Below are positions 17,737 through 27,044 of a stretch of 64,000 bases of DNA, piece after piece; position 1 is the first letter of the stretch, and each line of letters opens with the position of its first letter. The stretch comes from Pelagibacterium sp. 26DY04 (GTDB lineage: Bacteria > Pseudomonadota > Alphaproteobacteria > Rhizobiales > Devosiaceae), in assembly GCF_031202305.1 (NCBI RefSeq), contig NZ_CP101731.1, positions 1,364,001 through 1,428,000 of the forward strand. Direction: 5' to 3'. A program made the position numbers and the translations under genes. Below the pieces are notes generated by a model, which worked only from the letters and a program-made list of their open reading frames with translations, was not told the origin of the DNA and ran no database searches.

Positions 17737-18123
17737 GTGGCAGATCAGGACAAGACAATGAACGTCCCAACCCCCAAATGGCGTTTCGAATGGAACCTGA
17801 ATACCGTGGCCATTATCATCGGCTTTGCCGTGATGATTGGTGGCTGGGGCTATAACTACTCCGACCTGGTGGCGGCGGATCGTGCCAACGCGCAGGCGAT
17901 AGAGCAGATACGAAGTGACGTTGCCGAGCTATCCGCCACACAGCGAACGCTCGACAATCACGAGTTGCGCCTTACCGCCGTGGAGACCCAGGCACGAGAG
18001 ACCGTCGGCGCCATGCGAACCATCGAGCAGTCCCTCAACTCTCTTTCGTCCGACATTCGCGTTATGAGGGAGATCATCGAGAGGATGGAGCGATCGCAAG
18101 CTTCGGTTGTCGCCGGCCGATGA
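17737..18123 (+). CDS. Membrane-anchored coiled-coil phage protein (spanin- or lysis-related candidate)
   Basis: The 128-aa protein starts at GTG with GGGG 5-8 bases upstream. It has a short cytoplasmic N-terminus, one transmembrane helix (about residues 23-40, TVAIIIGFAVMIGGWGYNY) and a long coiled coil to the end (QAIEQIRSDVAELSATQRTLDNHE and similar heptads). This layout resembles inner-membrane spanins and DUF2730-like lysis accessory proteins, and the gene follows endolysin and holin. Its stop overlaps the next start (ATGA). An outer-membrane partner (o-spanin lipoprotein) was not seen. Confidence 0.6.
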   Translation: MADQDKTMNVPTPKWRFEWNLNTVAIIIGFAVMIGGWGYNYSDLVAADRANAQAIEQIRSDVAELSATQRTLDNHELRLTAVETQARETVGAMRTIEQSLNSLSSDIRVMREIIERMERSQASVVAGR

Positions 18124-18266
18124 ACGAGGTCCGCTGTGCCTGCTGCAATGCCCTCGTGCAGGCATGGACACCCTACAGGGTGCAGGACAAGCTCTACATC
18201 TGCTTCCGCCACTGTGACGTCGCCCAGCAGATCGAGGCGCGGTTCGAGCTGGCGACGCGGGATTGA
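18120..18266 (+). CDS. 48-aa cysteine-rich small phage protein
   Basis: The ORF starts at ATG 18120, overlapping the previous TGA, and ends at 18264-18266. The peptide contains CACC and, about 20 residues later, CFRHC, a plausible four-ligand zinc site, then a helix (VAQQIEARFELATRD). Translational coupling and a biased amino-acid profile support a real gene. Function unknown; small zinc-finger proteins of this type are common at the end of phage late operons. Confidence 0.55.
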   Translation: MNEVRCACCNALVQAWTPYRVQDKLYICFRHCDVAQQIEARFELATRD

Positions 18267-18298
18267 CTCGGCCTAGCGTTTGTTCTTTATCCGTTCTT

Positions 18299-18553
18299 AT
18301 GGGTGGTCGTGATGGCGCATTCGTGGTGGAAACCCTCCAAGACCATATGGAGGATGGTAGCGAGTGCACCCTGTTCTGCCGTTGCCATCATTCCAAGAAA
18401 ATCCCGGTGACGCGCCTGATCGAGATTTTCGGCGCTGATTTCCGCATAGTGCCGAACCGAGGCTATTTCCTCTCACGGTTCAAATGCGAGAAGTGCGGTT
18501 CGCGCCCGGTGACAGTCCACTTCACTCCGGGGAATGTTCCGAACGGATGGTGA
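18299..18553 (+). CDS. Zinc-ribbon small protein, phage-associated
   Basis: The protein of about 84 aa has paired cysteine motifs CRCHH (middle) and CEKCG (near the C-terminus), consistent with one zinc ribbon. The segment KKIPVTRLIEIFGADF sits between them. Similar CxCH...CxxC proteins are common as hypothetical genes in alphaproteobacterial prophages. ATG 18299 is the first good ATG. A TTG at 18263 overlapping the upstream stop is the alternative start. The 3' end overlaps the opposing gene by 32 bases. DNA- or protein-binding is inferred only from the zinc motif. Confidence 0.55.
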   Translation: MGGRDGAFVVETLQDHMEDGSECTLFCRCHHSKKIPVTRLIEIFGADFRIVPNRGYFLSRFKCEKCGSRPVTVHFTPGNVPNGW

Positions 18554-18746
18554 GGGCCCGCCGCTCCTGCATCGTCAGCTTCTGCTCGCCTTTATGGAAA
18601 TGCGAGTGCCGGGGATTTCGGCACATATGGCACGAGCAACCTTGAAGGTGATTGGCCCATGACGCCCGCTCATCATGCGGGTAGATCGCTCGGGCCTTCT
18701 TTTTCATCCGCTCCAGGTGAGCGCGGCGTTCTGCTGAGTGTCCCAT
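18522..18746 (-). CDS. Small conserved protein with CSCxMCxNPRH motif
   Basis: The 74-aa basic protein contains GCSCHMCRNPRHSHFHKGE, a Cys/His cluster that probably binds zinc. A helical region with MKKKARAIYPHDERASWANHL precedes it. I recognise this as a widespread small uncharacterised family in proteobacterial genomes and mobile elements. A GAGGTGG ribosome-binding site precedes the ATG. It is the last clearly phage-like gene on this side. It overlaps the zinc-ribbon gene convergently. Confidence 0.6.
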   Translation of the reverse strand: MGHSAERRAHLERMKKKARAIYPHDERASWANHLQGCSCHMCRNPRHSHFHKGEQKLTMQERRALTIRSEHSPE

Positions 18747-19516
18747 CTACCACCTCACAGAGACAGGGTTAGGATTGGGGAACGACGCTTACGCCTTTCA
18801 CCGAGAGGATTCGCGCTGTCGCAGAAATGACCGCTAGGGCGCACAACTCCAAACCGCTACTCAGTCCCCAAACTGTTTCCGTCGCTCATAAGCGCCAGAG
18901 AAGGGATTGGGTGCAACCTACATCGCTGGCGACCGGGAGCGAACCCCAATCCTTGGCTATCGGCTTACGACGAGCATTCCCGTCCGCGACCAGCTTCTGA
19001 CTTTCGGCATCGCCACCAAGTTTAGCCATCGGCAAAACTATCTGTGACCACCGGCACCCAAACTCGTAGCCCATCCGGGCGGAACTTTCCGGGTCCCTCA
19101 CATTCCTAGCCCGAAGGCACGGCTGTTCTTGCCAGCGTATTCGGAATGCGAAGGCCCGGTATCGAGGGCGATCAACTCCCCGGCCCTGTAATCAGGGTCT
19201 TAAGCGAGAACCCATTGAGTTGGCCTCGCGAACGGGTGGAGTATAGCAGGGAAGGGGGCGGATTGCACCAAAAACGGTTAGACAAAACCGTCGTAAGTCC
19301 TTGATTTTTGATGACAGGTTAGACGGTACACATGCCGGTTTGGTATTGATTTTACTGCAATAATTTCGCAGTCAGAGTCCGTGGGTCTACCGTTAACCTA
19401 TTCCCCACCAGTGCGAGCTTGCCGCTTGCCTCGAACCGGATGGCTCCGGAAGAGTTGCGCCTGTTTAGCGGCACACGTTGGCGATTTCAAGCCCGCAATT
19501 TCAATCATCGGTGAGT
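18747..19516. other. 770-bp stretch at the prophage right edge, no confident gene
   Basis: One minus-strand reading frame (GTG 19101 to 18886, 71 codons) is possible but lacks a good ribosome-binding site and resembles nothing known. It is preceded by another short open stretch whose TGA overlaps it, which looks like a decayed gene. The AT-richer part, 19260-19380, carries a dyad (19274-19291) and two copies of GGTTAGAC (19277-19284 and 19318-19325). No tRNA or clear attachment repeat was found. The prophage-chromosome junction probably lies here. Confidence 0.5.
19274..19291. promoter_or_regulatory. Possible operator dyad ACGGTT-N6-AACCGT
   Basis: A perfect 6-bp inverted repeat with a 6-bp spacer lies in the AT-richest part of the stretch between prophage and chromosome. 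A second GGTTAGAC is found 41 bp downstream. The size fits a dimeric repressor site, but no cognate regulator is visible. Confidence 0.35.
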
Positions 19517-19933
19517 TTAATGACGCACCGGGGCGCGCCAGGCGATGGCGCGGTTGGGGCTGTAGCAGCCAAGGGCAACCCGGTTGGAATAATTGCCCGA
19601 AACGATCTGGACCTGACCGTTTTCGCAAGCGCCGACCACCACGCCCACATGACTGGACATCACCATGATGGAGCCCACCGTGCCCGGAGCGGCCTCGGCG
19701 CCGTAGTTGGCAAAATCGCGCGCCTGGTTCGAGCCCCGTGGGGCGAGGCCTGTGCGGGCGAGGACGGTGTCGAGATAGCATGCGCACCAGCGACCGGGAC
19801 ATCCGGAGGGGCGGGTGGCGCCAAGCTCGCTGAGCATGACGTTGATGACGGTTTGTGCGTCCCTGGCGGAAGCGGGGGTGTTGACGATGGAGGCAGCGAA
19901 GGCGGCGAGAAGAAGCGAAAAGACAAGACGCAT
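19517..19933 (-). CDS. Secreted CHAP/NlpC-like cysteine peptidase domain protein
   Basis: The 138-aa precursor has a signal peptide (MRLVFSLLLAAFAASIVNTP, then ASA cleavage near residue 23) and a compact CHAP-like domain. CPGRWCACYLDTVLAR contains the candidate nucleophile Cys (C45/C50/C52). ARDFANYG follows, and SSHVGVVVG carries the catalytic His (H95). CHAP or TIGR02594-type proteins cut peptidoglycan stems or amides in the periplasm. ATG 19933 is preferred over longer frames because it begins a clean signal peptide. It could be the last prophage gene or the first chromosomal gene; a lone signal peptide makes a host gene more likely. Confidence 0.7.
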   Translation of the reverse strand: MRLVFSLLLAAFAASIVNTPASARDAQTVINVMLSELGATRPSGCPGRWCACYLDTVLARTGLAPRGSNQARDFANYGAEAAPGTVGSIMVMSSHVGVVVGACENGQVQIVSGNYSNRVALGCYSPNRAIAWRAPVRH

Positions 19934-20345
19934 CACTTTAATATTGTCCTTGGGCTCTATGAGGCACAGTACAACCAGAGCACTGGATGGACCGGCACTT
20001 GGTTCCGAGAAGTCATTGGCAGACGAAAACCGTCGCGAGCGGATCGGCCAATTGGAGGATGTTCCGCAAACGGGCAGGTTGATCACGCATGGAGGCGTGC
20101 ATGGGGACTGCGCGACTGCGGCCCCCCTCCCGTAGACGGGGGATAAACTGGATTTTTGTGGCCACAAATTGACCAGGTGCCGGCGAGCGCTGTCGCGTGG
20201 GATGATTGCGTTACCTGCCGCGATGGACTACCGTGGCTTCGAAGTGAAAAATGATCTGCCTCGGGCGCCATTCGACCGGGTGCGGGAAGGGGAAACGAAC
20301 CCGTCCCGGGGTCCTATAGGGCGACCAGGCAGCACGGAGAACCGA
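19934..20345. other. 412-bp divergent intergenic stretch
   Basis: The space separates the minus-strand CHAP gene from the plus-strand phosphatase gene and should hold both promoters. A perfect 14-bp palindrome TTTGTGGCCACAAA lies at 20155-20168. A small CCCG/CGGG hairpin lies just before it (20129-20143). No gene is supported, although frames are open because of high GC. Confidence 0.4.
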
Positions 20346-21545
20346 GTGACCGATTCCCATCGGTCCACCGCCTTGCCGGCGGCGAGTGTTCATGCGCGGG
20401 AGCGTGGACGCGAACCAGTCCGGCATGATCGCGACGACGCAAAGGCGCATCCGGGCGCCAAGCGCGGGCCGCGGTGGACGTCGCAAGCCAAATCCGGCGG
20501 GACGCGCAAGAAGCGCGCTCCCATTTACGCCGCGCTCGACCTGGGCACCAACAATTGCCGTCTCCTGATCGCCAAGCCGACTGAGAACGGCTTTCGCGTG
20601 CTTGATGGCTTTTCGCGCATCGTTCGACTGGGGGAGGGGCTGAGCCAGACCGGCCGGCTTTCCGAAGCGGCGATGGAGCGCACGATCGAGGCGCTCAAGC
20701 TCTGCCGCGGCAAGCTCGCTCAGCATGAGGGTATCAAGGCGCGCATCGTTGCAACCGAAGCTTGCCGCGCGGCAACCAATTCGGCTGCGTTCCTCAACCG
20801 CGTCAAGCGCGAAGTGGGCCTGCAGTTTGAAGTGATCGACCGCAAAACCGAAGCCGAACTGGCGGTGACCGGCTGCGCGGATCTGATCGAAATCGATGTG
20901 CCAGGCGCCATCCTGTTCGATATCGGTGGTGGCTCGTCCGAACTCGCCTGGCTGGATTTCCGCGGCGGGCGCCCGCGCAACCAGGGCAAGACCTCCGCTT
21001 CGATCCGCTCCTGGCAGTCGCTGCCTGTCGGGGTGGTCTCGATCGCCGAAAAATTCGGCGGCGTCGACGTAACGCCGGCTGTTTTCGAGGCAATGGTCGA
21101 TCACGTCACCCAGCAATTGCGTCACTTCCGGGGGCGCGACAAGCTTCGCGACATGCTGGGCAGCCATCCGGTGCATTTTCTTGGTACGTCGGGAACCGTG
21201 ACGACGCTTGCCGGGCTCTATCTTGGGCTCGAGCGCTATGAGCGCGCCAAGGTCGATGGGCTCTGGATGCATGCCAACGATGTGGATGCGACCATGCGCG
21301 TACTGCTGGCCATGAGCTATGAAAAACGCATGGCCAATCCATGCATCGGGCGGGAACGGGCCGATTTGGTCATTCCCGGCTGCGCCATTTTCGAGGCGAT
21401 CCGCCGCGAGTGGCCATGCCAGCGTATCCGCGTGGCCGACCGGGGGCTGCGCGAGGGAATTCTCATTTCGATGATGTCGGACGACCGCGTGTGGATGCGT
21501 CCCCGTCCCAACCGCAGACGCAGAGGAGGGAGCGATGCCCAATAA
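20346..21545 (+). CDS. Ppx/GppA-family phosphatase
   Basis: The 399-aa protein has a basic, disordered N-terminal extension (about 55 residues) and then the Ppx/GppA ASKHA-type ATPase fold: [15 protein letters not shown] (phosphate 1), [13 protein letters not shown] (phosphate 2) and [19 protein letters not shown]. Members hydrolyse inorganic polyphosphate or pppGpp. The GTG at 20346 is chosen because GGAGAA lies 6-7 bases upstream; longer frames lack a ribosome-binding site. It overlaps rlmE by 11 bases, a pairing common in Hyphomicrobiales. Whether it acts on polyphosphate or pppGpp cannot be read from sequence. Confidence 0.85.
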   Translation: MTDSHRSTALPAASVHARERGREPVRHDRDDAKAHPGAKRGPRWTSQAKSGGTRKKRAPIYAALDLGTNNCRLLIAKPTENGFRVLDGFSRIVRLGEGLSQTGRLSEAAMERTIEALKLCRGKLAQHEGIKARIVATEACRAATNSAAFLNRVKREVGLQFEVIDRKTEAELAVTGCADLIEIDVPGAILFDIGGGSSELAWLDFRGGRPRNQGKTSASIRSWQSLPVGVVSIAEKFGGVDVTPAVFEAMVDHVTQQLRHFRGRDKLRDMLGSHPVHFLGTSGTVTTLAGLYLGLERYERAKVDGLWMHANDVDATMRVLLAMSYEKRMANPCIGRERADLVIPGCAIFEAIRREWPCQRIRVADRGLREGILISMMSDDRVWMRPRPNRRRRGGSDAQ

Positions 21546-22251
21546 GCCCACAGGCAAAGGCTCTGGACGTCGCGGCGAACGGGATCTCAAGACCCGGGTC
21601 AAGACGGCGCGCAAGCGGACAATATCCTCAACGCTGTGGCTGCAGCGCCAGCTCAACGACCCCTATGTCGCCCGCGCGCGCGCAGAGGGTTGGCGGGCGC
21701 GGTCGGCATTCAAGCTGCTCGAACTGGACGAGAAATACGGGCTGCTCAAACCTGGCATGCGGGTGGTCGATCTGGGGGCGGCGCCCGGTGGATGGTGCCA
21801 GGTGGCCGTCAAGGCCGTGAAATCGGACCCGGAAAACCCGACGGTGGTGGGGATCGACTACCTGGAAATGGATCCGGTGCCTGGCGCCGCGCTGCTGCAG
21901 AAGGATTTTACCGACGAGGACGCGCCGCAGGCGCTGATCGATCTTCTGGGCGGACGCAAGGCCGATATCGTGCTTTCCGACATGGCGGCACCCACGACAG
22001 GGCATAAACCCACCGATCACCTACGCATCGTGGCGCTCGTGGAAATCGCTGCCGATTTCGCGCTCGATGTCCTGGCGCCGGGCGGCACGTTCGTGGCCAA
22101 GGTGTTCCAGGGCGGGACCGAGCACGAGCTGTTGGCCATGCTCAAGCGCAATTTCGCCTCGACCTTCCATGCCAAGCCGCCCTCGAGCCGCGCGGAATCG
22201 GCCGAGACCTATCTTATCGCGCGCGGGTTCAAGGGCGAGCGGCAGGATTAA
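21535..22251 (+). CDS. rlmE: 23S rRNA (uridine-2'-O)-methyltransferase RlmE (FtsJ)
   Basis: The 238-aa protein belongs to the FtsJ/RrmJ family, which methylates U2552 of 23S rRNA during late 50S assembly. The SAM motif [15 protein letters not shown] lies near residue 77. [11 protein letters not shown] follows, then the catalytic-region [19 protein letters not shown] and [12 protein letters not shown] with the catalytic Lys. The basic N-terminal 40 residues are typical of the alphaproteobacterial form. It is translationally coupled to the upstream phosphatase gene and meets the opposing transporter gene at its stop codon. Confidence 0.92.
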   Translation: MPNKPTGKGSGRRGERDLKTRVKTARKRTISSTLWLQRQLNDPYVARARAEGWRARSAFKLLELDEKYGLLKPGMRVVDLGAAPGGWCQVAVKAVKSDPENPTVVGIDYLEMDPVPGAALLQKDFTDEDAPQALIDLLGGRKADIVLSDMAAPTTGHKPTDHLRIVALVEIAADFALDVLAPGGTFVAKVFQGGTEHELLAMLKRNFASTFHAKPPSSRAESAETYLIARGFKGERQD

Positions 22252-23693
22252 AAGCGCGGCGCGCGGCCTTCGAAGCCTTTTTCGCTCGCCTTTTCGAGTG
22301 CCGCAGCCCGTTGGGCGGCTGTTCGGTGGCCGGAGACCTCGCTGCCGGCGTCTTTTGCCAAACGCAGATAGGGGATCACCGCCAAAAGCGATATGGCCGC
22401 GATCACGTAGAACGCAACGTGGAAATCGATAACGCCCAATGGCTCGCCCCGCAGATGGCTGCTCAATTCGAGCACACCGCCGGCCATGGCGACCGCCAGG
22501 GCGGTGGCGATCGGACGCATCACCGAATGAATAGCGGTGGCGGGGCCGGCCTGATCGTCTTCGATATCGGCGAAGGCCAAGGCGTTCTGACCGGTAAAAT
22601 ACATGGAGCGGACGAGGCCCACGAGGAAAATGACCAGCATCATGACCACTATGGGAGTCTGGGCGACAAAGGACCCCTGGATGGCCATGCCGATGGGCGA
22701 AAGGATCGCAGCGGCCAAGAGCGCTGTGCGGAAGCCGATGCGCTCATAGATCGGTTTGGCCATGAATTTCATGGCCAGCGCGCCCAGCGAGGCGACGAAG
22801 GTGATGAGCCCGGTTTCGAACGGCGAATAGCCGAAGCCGACCTGCAGCATGAGTGGCAGCAGGAACGGGGTTGCGCCGGCCGCGATCAGGAAGAACGCAG
22901 TGCCCAGGACTGCCGCGCGATAAGTCGGCTGCAAGAACAGACGCGGGTCGAGCAGTGGGTGATCGATCCTGAGGGAATAGGGGATGTAGATCAGCACCGC
23001 CGCGACACCGATGGCAGTCGAAGCAATGGCGATCCAGAGGGGCAGTACGGGCATCGAGAGCAGCGACAGCCCGAAAACGATACCCGAAAAGGCAACAGCA
23101 CAGAGAACGAGGCCGAGAAAATCAATGGGATGCAACTCAGCCGATTCCACATGCGGCAGGAATTTGGTGATGAGCACGACGCCCAAGAGCCCGATGGGCA
23201 CGTTGATGAGAAAGATCCAGTGCCAGGATAGGAACGTTGTGAGGAACCCGCCGATGGGCGGTCCCAGGGTGGGGCCGATCAGCGCCGGGATGGTGAGCCA
23301 GGCCATGGCGTTGACGAGTTCGGTGCGCGGGGTGGTGCGCAACAGGATGAGGCGGGCGAGCGGCGTCATCATCGCTCCGCCCATTCCCTTGAGAAAGCGC
23401 GCCATGACGAACTCGTGCAGGGAGCCTGCAAAGGCGCAGGCGATCGATCCGACCACGAACACCAGGATGGCGCCGCGGAAGACGTTCTTGGCGCCGAACT
23501 TGTCGGCCAGCCAGGCGCTCATGGGAATGAAGATGGCCAGCGCCACGAAATAAGCAGTGAAGGCCAGCTTGAGCGCCACCGGTGTGGAGCCGATATCGGC
23601 GGCGATGGCCGGAAGCGATGTCGCGATGACGGTGGCATCCATGTTTTCCATGAACAGGGCCACCGCCAGGATCAGCGGAATGAGACGGGACAA
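22248..23693 (-). CDS. MFS multidrug exporter, DHA2 (EmrB/QacA) family
   Basis: The 481-aa membrane protein is a proton-driven drug exporter of the DHA2 class. It has the N-terminal [22 protein letters not shown] motif, the motif A-like [13 protein letters not shown] and the motif C-like [14 protein letters not shown]. The hydrophobic pattern fits about 14 helices. The end of the protein is charged and hydrophilic. The gene stands alone on the minus strand and overlaps the rlmE stop by 4 bases. No adaptor (EmrA-like) gene is adjacent, so it probably acts as a single inner-membrane pump. Substrate unknown. Confidence 0.85.
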   Translation of the reverse strand: MSRLIPLILAVALFMENMDATVIATSLPAIAADIGSTPVALKLAFTAYFVALAIFIPMSAWLADKFGAKNVFRGAILVFVVGSIACAFAGSLHEFVMARFLKGMGGAMMTPLARLILLRTTPRTELVNAMAWLTIPALIGPTLGPPIGGFLTTFLSWHWIFLINVPIGLLGVVLITKFLPHVESAELHPIDFLGLVLCAVAFSGIVFGLSLLSMPVLPLWIAIASTAIGVAAVLIYIPYSLRIDHPLLDPRLFLQPTYRAAVLGTAFFLIAAGATPFLLPLMLQVGFGYSPFETGLITFVASLGALAMKFMAKPIYERIGFRTALLAAAILSPIGMAIQGSFVAQTPIVVMMLVIFLVGLVRSMYFTGQNALAFADIEDDQAGPATAIHSVMRPIATALAVAMAGGVLELSSHLRGEPLGVIDFHVAFYVIAAISLLAVIPYLRLAKDAGSEVSGHRTAAQRAAALEKASEKGFEGRAPRF

Positions 23694-23854
23694 GGGAAAA
23701 GTCCGGCGGGATGTGAATCTATTGAATTGTCGAATGTATCATCACCCCTCTCGCCCGGCGTGACAATCCGAGGCGGAGGATTATTTCAGTCCGGCGAACC
23801 AATCGGGCGTTCCGGACGTTGAGGGAAAACCAACCTCAATTGCGCAGGCCACCG

Positions 23855-24817
23855 ATGTCGCAGCGACGCTTCCATCTTGTGCTCAATGTCAATTCCGGAA
23901 CCGTCCAAGCGCTGGGAGTCACCGAAGCCGATCTCAGGGCGATCTTCGAGGCGCGGGGGCTCGACGTCACGATTGATGCCGACCCCGACAAACAGCTGTC
24001 CGAGCGGATCCAGACAGCGCTCGAAAGCGATGCAGACACCATCATCGCGGCGGGCGGAGACGGCACGGTCACGGCCCTGGCGACAGCGGTCATAGATAGC
24101 GACAAGAACCTCGCCATTCTCCCACTCGGCACGGCGAACCTTCTTGCGCGCGATCTGGGCGTGCCGCTCGACATGGAGGAATGCGTGGATGCTCTGGCGA
24201 CAATGGAGCCACTGGCCATAGACGTCTCGGAAGTCAACGGCACGATTTTTCTGCACAAGGCGGTGATCGGAGTCATTCCCGAACTGGCCGCAGGTCGCGA
24301 ATATATCCGGGGCCAGGGCGTCGGGGCCAAGATCGGTTATATGCGCTATTTCTTCCGTCGCATCGGGCGGGCCCGGAGATTGGCGCTGGAGATCGCAACC
24401 GGCGACGGCCAGACCCGGATCGAACGCGTGCAGGCGATCGCCGTGGCGTCCAACGCCTATGACGAAGGGCTGGGCCGGTTTTTCCACCGCGACAAACTCG
24501 ATACGGGACTTTTGACCATCTATGTGCTGCGCCACCTTAATTTTGGTGACATGATCAAGCTGGCCACGGGCATGTTGGCTGGACACTGGCGCGATTACGA
24601 TGCCCTCGATATTTCGACCGCAAAAACCGTCACCATACGGTCGAAAAAGCCGCGCCTGCAGCTTATGATCGACGGTGAGGTGACTTCGATGGAGGTGCCG
24701 TTGAACTTCAAGATCTACCCGCGCGTACTTTCCGTGCTCGCGCCACTCCGGGCGATCAAGGAAGAGATTGCCGAGGAACAGGCGGAGGCGACAGGGACAA
24801 TGGGACAGACCGCCTGA
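23855..24817 (+). CDS. Diacylglycerol/lipid kinase family protein (DAGK catalytic domain)
   Basis: The 320-aa protein has the DAGK/YegS fold: nucleotide-binding GGDGTVTALATAVID (about 67-81) and LPLGTANLLARDLGVP (about 90-105), then a beta-sandwich C-terminal domain. It probably phosphorylates a lipid such as diacylglycerol or a related molecule at the membrane. ATG 23855 is used; the 12 earlier codons lack a ribosome-binding site. Its stop overlaps the ATG of the phosphoesterase gene (TGATG), so the three genes 23855-26852 form an operon. Confidence 0.85.
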   Translation: MSQRRFHLVLNVNSGTVQALGVTEADLRAIFEARGLDVTIDADPDKQLSERIQTALESDADTIIAAGGDGTVTALATAVIDSDKNLAILPLGTANLLARDLGVPLDMEECVDALATMEPLAIDVSEVNGTIFLHKAVIGVIPELAAGREYIRGQGVGAKIGYMRYFFRRIGRARRLALEIATGDGQTRIERVQAIAVASNAYDEGLGRFFHRDKLDTGLLTIYVLRHLNFGDMIKLATGMLAGHWRDYDALDISTAKTVTIRSKKPRLQLMIDGEVTSMEVPLNFKIYPRVLSVLAPLRAIKEEIAEEQAEATGTMGQTA

Positions 24818-25647
24818 TGCGCATCATTCACCTTTCCGACCTCCATTTCGGCCATCACGACGATAGCGTGGTGCAATCGATGGAAGCCGAAATCGCCGCG
24901 CAAGGGCCCGACCTCGTCGTGGTGTCGGGCGATTTCACCCAGGTCGGAAGCCGCGAGGAATTTGCCAAGGCCCGGGAATTCCTCGACACGTTGCCGGCCC
25001 CGTTTATGGCTGTTCCGGGCAATCACGACGTGCCGGAGCGCAATCTGATCCGGCGCTTCTTCAATCCCTATAGCTGTTATCGCCGCTATATCAGCCGCGA
25101 CCTCGAGCCGTTCATCGTACGGGACGGGGTGGCATTGGCGGGGCTCAAGACGTCACGCCGCGCCAACTGGCGTGGGCTGAACTGGGCGGATGGCGCGATC
25201 AGCCACGAGCAGCTCGAACAGCTCGAGGCGCGCTTCGCCCAGGTGCCGCCCGAGACGGTCAAGGTGGTGGTGGCGCACCACCCGCTTCTCCTGCCCGAAG
25301 GGCCGATGGGCAAGCAGCAGAATCGGGTGCGGCGGGCCGACAAGGCGCTGGCGACTTTCGCCCGTATCGGCGTGCGGTTGGTGCTGTCGGGGCATTTTCA
25401 CATGTCCTATGTGCGCAAGCACGAGCATATCGGCGAAGTTCGGGTGTCCGAACCAGTTGGCCCGCGGGAGAGCGCTGCCGGACACATCCTGGTCGCCCAG
25501 GCGGCCTCGACGACGTCCACGCGCCTGCGTGGCGAGCCTAACGCCTACAACCTCATCGATATCGAAAATGACGAGATCACCATTCGTGTGCGTGAATGGG
25601 GTGGTGGAGGTTGGGCTACCCGCGAAAAGGCGCAGGAGCCGGCTTGA
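24817..25647 (+). CDS. Calcineurin-like metallophosphoesterase
   Basis: The 276-aa protein contains all metal-ligand blocks of the family in order: LSDLHFGHH (D, H), VVSGDFTQ (D), VPGNHDVP (N, H), VAHHPLL (H) and LSGHFHM (H-x-H). These bind two metals and cleave phosphoesters such as cyclic nucleotides or lipid head groups. It overlaps the lipid-kinase gene at its start and the oxidoreductase at its end. Coupling to a lipid kinase hints at a lipid phosphoester substrate (inference). Confidence 0.88.
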   Translation: MRIIHLSDLHFGHHDDSVVQSMEAEIAAQGPDLVVVSGDFTQVGSREEFAKAREFLDTLPAPFMAVPGNHDVPERNLIRRFFNPYSCYRRYISRDLEPFIVRDGVALAGLKTSRRANWRGLNWADGAISHEQLEQLEARFAQVPPETVKVVVAHHPLLLPEGPMGKQQNRVRRADKALATFARIGVRLVLSGHFHMSYVRKHEHIGEVRVSEPVGPRESAAGHILVAQAASTTSTRLRGEPNAYNLIDIENDEITIRVREWGGGGWATREKAQEPA

Positions 25648-26852
25648 GACGAAAACTCGATCTCCGAACGGGGCGTTCGATATGGCTCTCTTACCGCACC
25701 ACGAAAATCGAAGAACATCCGCTTAGCCGCGATGTCAGAACCGATGTTTTGGTGGTAGGATCGGGCATTTCGGGGGCGATGGTGGCCGATCTGTTGTCCG
25801 AGGCTGGCCATGATGTCCTCGTTCTCGACCGCCGAGGACCGTCACGTGGCTCTACCCCTGCCACCACGGCACTTGTCCAATATGAGATCGACGTGCCGTT
25901 ACGCGAACTGGCCGGCAAGATCGGGTCCGAGAAAGCCACCCGCGCATGGCGACGTGCCCGGCTGGCCGTGCTCAATCTCAAGGGCCGCATCGAGGAGCTG
26001 GGGATCGCGTGCCGGATGTCGCCACGGCAGACGCTCTATCTCGCCGGCAACCAGCTTTCGGGCTCTTCATTGCGTGCGGAGGCCGATGAGCGCGCAGCGG
26101 CAGGGCTTTCGGCGCGCTATCTGACAGCGGGGCAATTGCAAGCCGGCTTTGGAATCGAGCGGGATGGGGCGATCCTGAGCCAGGGCAATCTAGCGCTCGA
26201 TCCGGTCAAGCTGACGACCGGCCTTCTGACGCGCGCCGCCGAGCGCGGTGCCCGCATCTACGCGCCCGAAGAAGCGGCCGATTTCGTTCATTCCTCCAAT
26301 GGCGTTACGGTAAGAACCAAATCCGGTCGGGCCATCTCCGCTTCCCATGTGGTGCTCGCGACGGGGTATGAACTGACCGATATCGTCAAGGAGGATCGCC
26401 ATAGGATCATTTCCACCTGGGCGATCGCCACGGGCCGTCAGCCGAAATCGGCGCTCGTGCCGGGTGAGCCGCTCATCTGGGAGGCGTCCGACCCCTATCT
26501 TTATCTGCGCACCACTCATGACGGGCGCATCATCTGCGGCGGCGAAGACGAGTCCTTCGGTGACGAAGACAGGCGCGATCGGTTGATCGGAGAAAAATCG
26601 AAGCGACTGAGCGAGAAGCTTGCAAACCTGCTGCCCCGGATCGATTCATCGCCCGAATTTGCCTGGGCCGGCAGTTTCGGCACCACGGTGACCGGGCTGC
26701 CACTGATTGGCCCATTGCCTCGGCGTCCAAGGATATTTGCGCTTATGGGTTATGGCGGCAACGGTATCACCTTCGCGCGTATCGCTGCCGAACTGATCAC
26801 CACGGCCATCGGCGGCGGCCTGGATACGGACGCCGATATTTTCGCGCTGTGA
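25644..26852 (+). CDS. FAD-dependent amine/amino-acid oxidoreductase (DAO family)
   Basis: The 402-aa flavoprotein has an N-terminal Rossmann motif VVGSGISGAMVADLLSEAGHDVLVLDRR (about residues 31-58) and a C-terminal DAO motif GLPLIGPLPRRPRIFALMGYGGNGITFARIAA, which closes the FAD site. It resembles gamma-glutamylputrescine oxidase or D-amino acid dehydrogenase-type enzymes, which oxidise C-N bonds. TTG 25644 is chosen because GGAG lies about 6 bases upstream and it overlaps the previous stop (TTGA). The true substrate cannot be told from sequence. Confidence 0.8.
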   Translation: MRRKLDLRTGRSIWLSYRTTKIEEHPLSRDVRTDVLVVGSGISGAMVADLLSEAGHDVLVLDRRGPSRGSTPATTALVQYEIDVPLRELAGKIGSEKATRAWRRARLAVLNLKGRIEELGIACRMSPRQTLYLAGNQLSGSSLRAEADERAAAGLSARYLTAGQLQAGFGIERDGAILSQGNLALDPVKLTTGLLTRAAERGARIYAPEEAADFVHSSNGVTVRTKSGRAISASHVVLATGYELTDIVKEDRHRIISTWAIATGRQPKSALVPGEPLIWEASDPYLYLRTTHDGRIICGGEDESFGDEDRRDRLIGEKSKRLSEKLANLLPRIDSSPEFAWAGSFGTTVTGLPLIGPLPRRPRIFALMGYGGNGITFARIAAELITTAIGGGLDTDADIFAL

Positions 26853-27044
26853 GGGGAAACGACCGATCTGTGAGGCAAGTTTGGGTATGTTCGTGTTGCA
26901 TCAACCTGTCACAAATCGGATAGTTAGTGCGACCGATATGTGGAAATGGCGGGCGAGCGCCATGAAAACACCGTCTTGACGCGTTGACAAACGGCCTCTA
27001 CCCCCGCTTATCGACCGTAGAGTAAAGCAATTTCGCAAGGCCGC

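Larger units (their letters stand above)
1..19500. mobile_element. Prophage late region (P22/N4-like podovirus), left part outside window
   Basis: A continuous late block runs mostly on the plus strand: terminase end, portal, scaffold, capsid, gp4/gp10-like adaptors, ejection proteins, fibre, tailspike, then lysis genes. There is no tail-tube, tape-measure or sheath gene, which fits a short-tailed virion. Most genes are tightly packed with ATGA/TGATG overlaps. No phage integrase, repressor or replication gene is visible, so these must lie left of position 1 or be missing. The right edge is only approximate: the last phage-like gene ends at 18746, and a host-type secreted CHAP protein occupies 19517-19933. 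No attL/attR pair could be identified. Confidence 0.9.

Noticed and set aside
18886..19101. 71-codon minus-strand frame
   Set aside because: GTG start without good ribosome-binding site and no recognisable pattern; kept only as a remark in the intergenic entry.
20211..21656. Long minus-strand frame opposite the Ppx/GppA gene
   Set aside because: Antisense shadow; the plus-strand gene has all family motifs and a ribosome-binding site.
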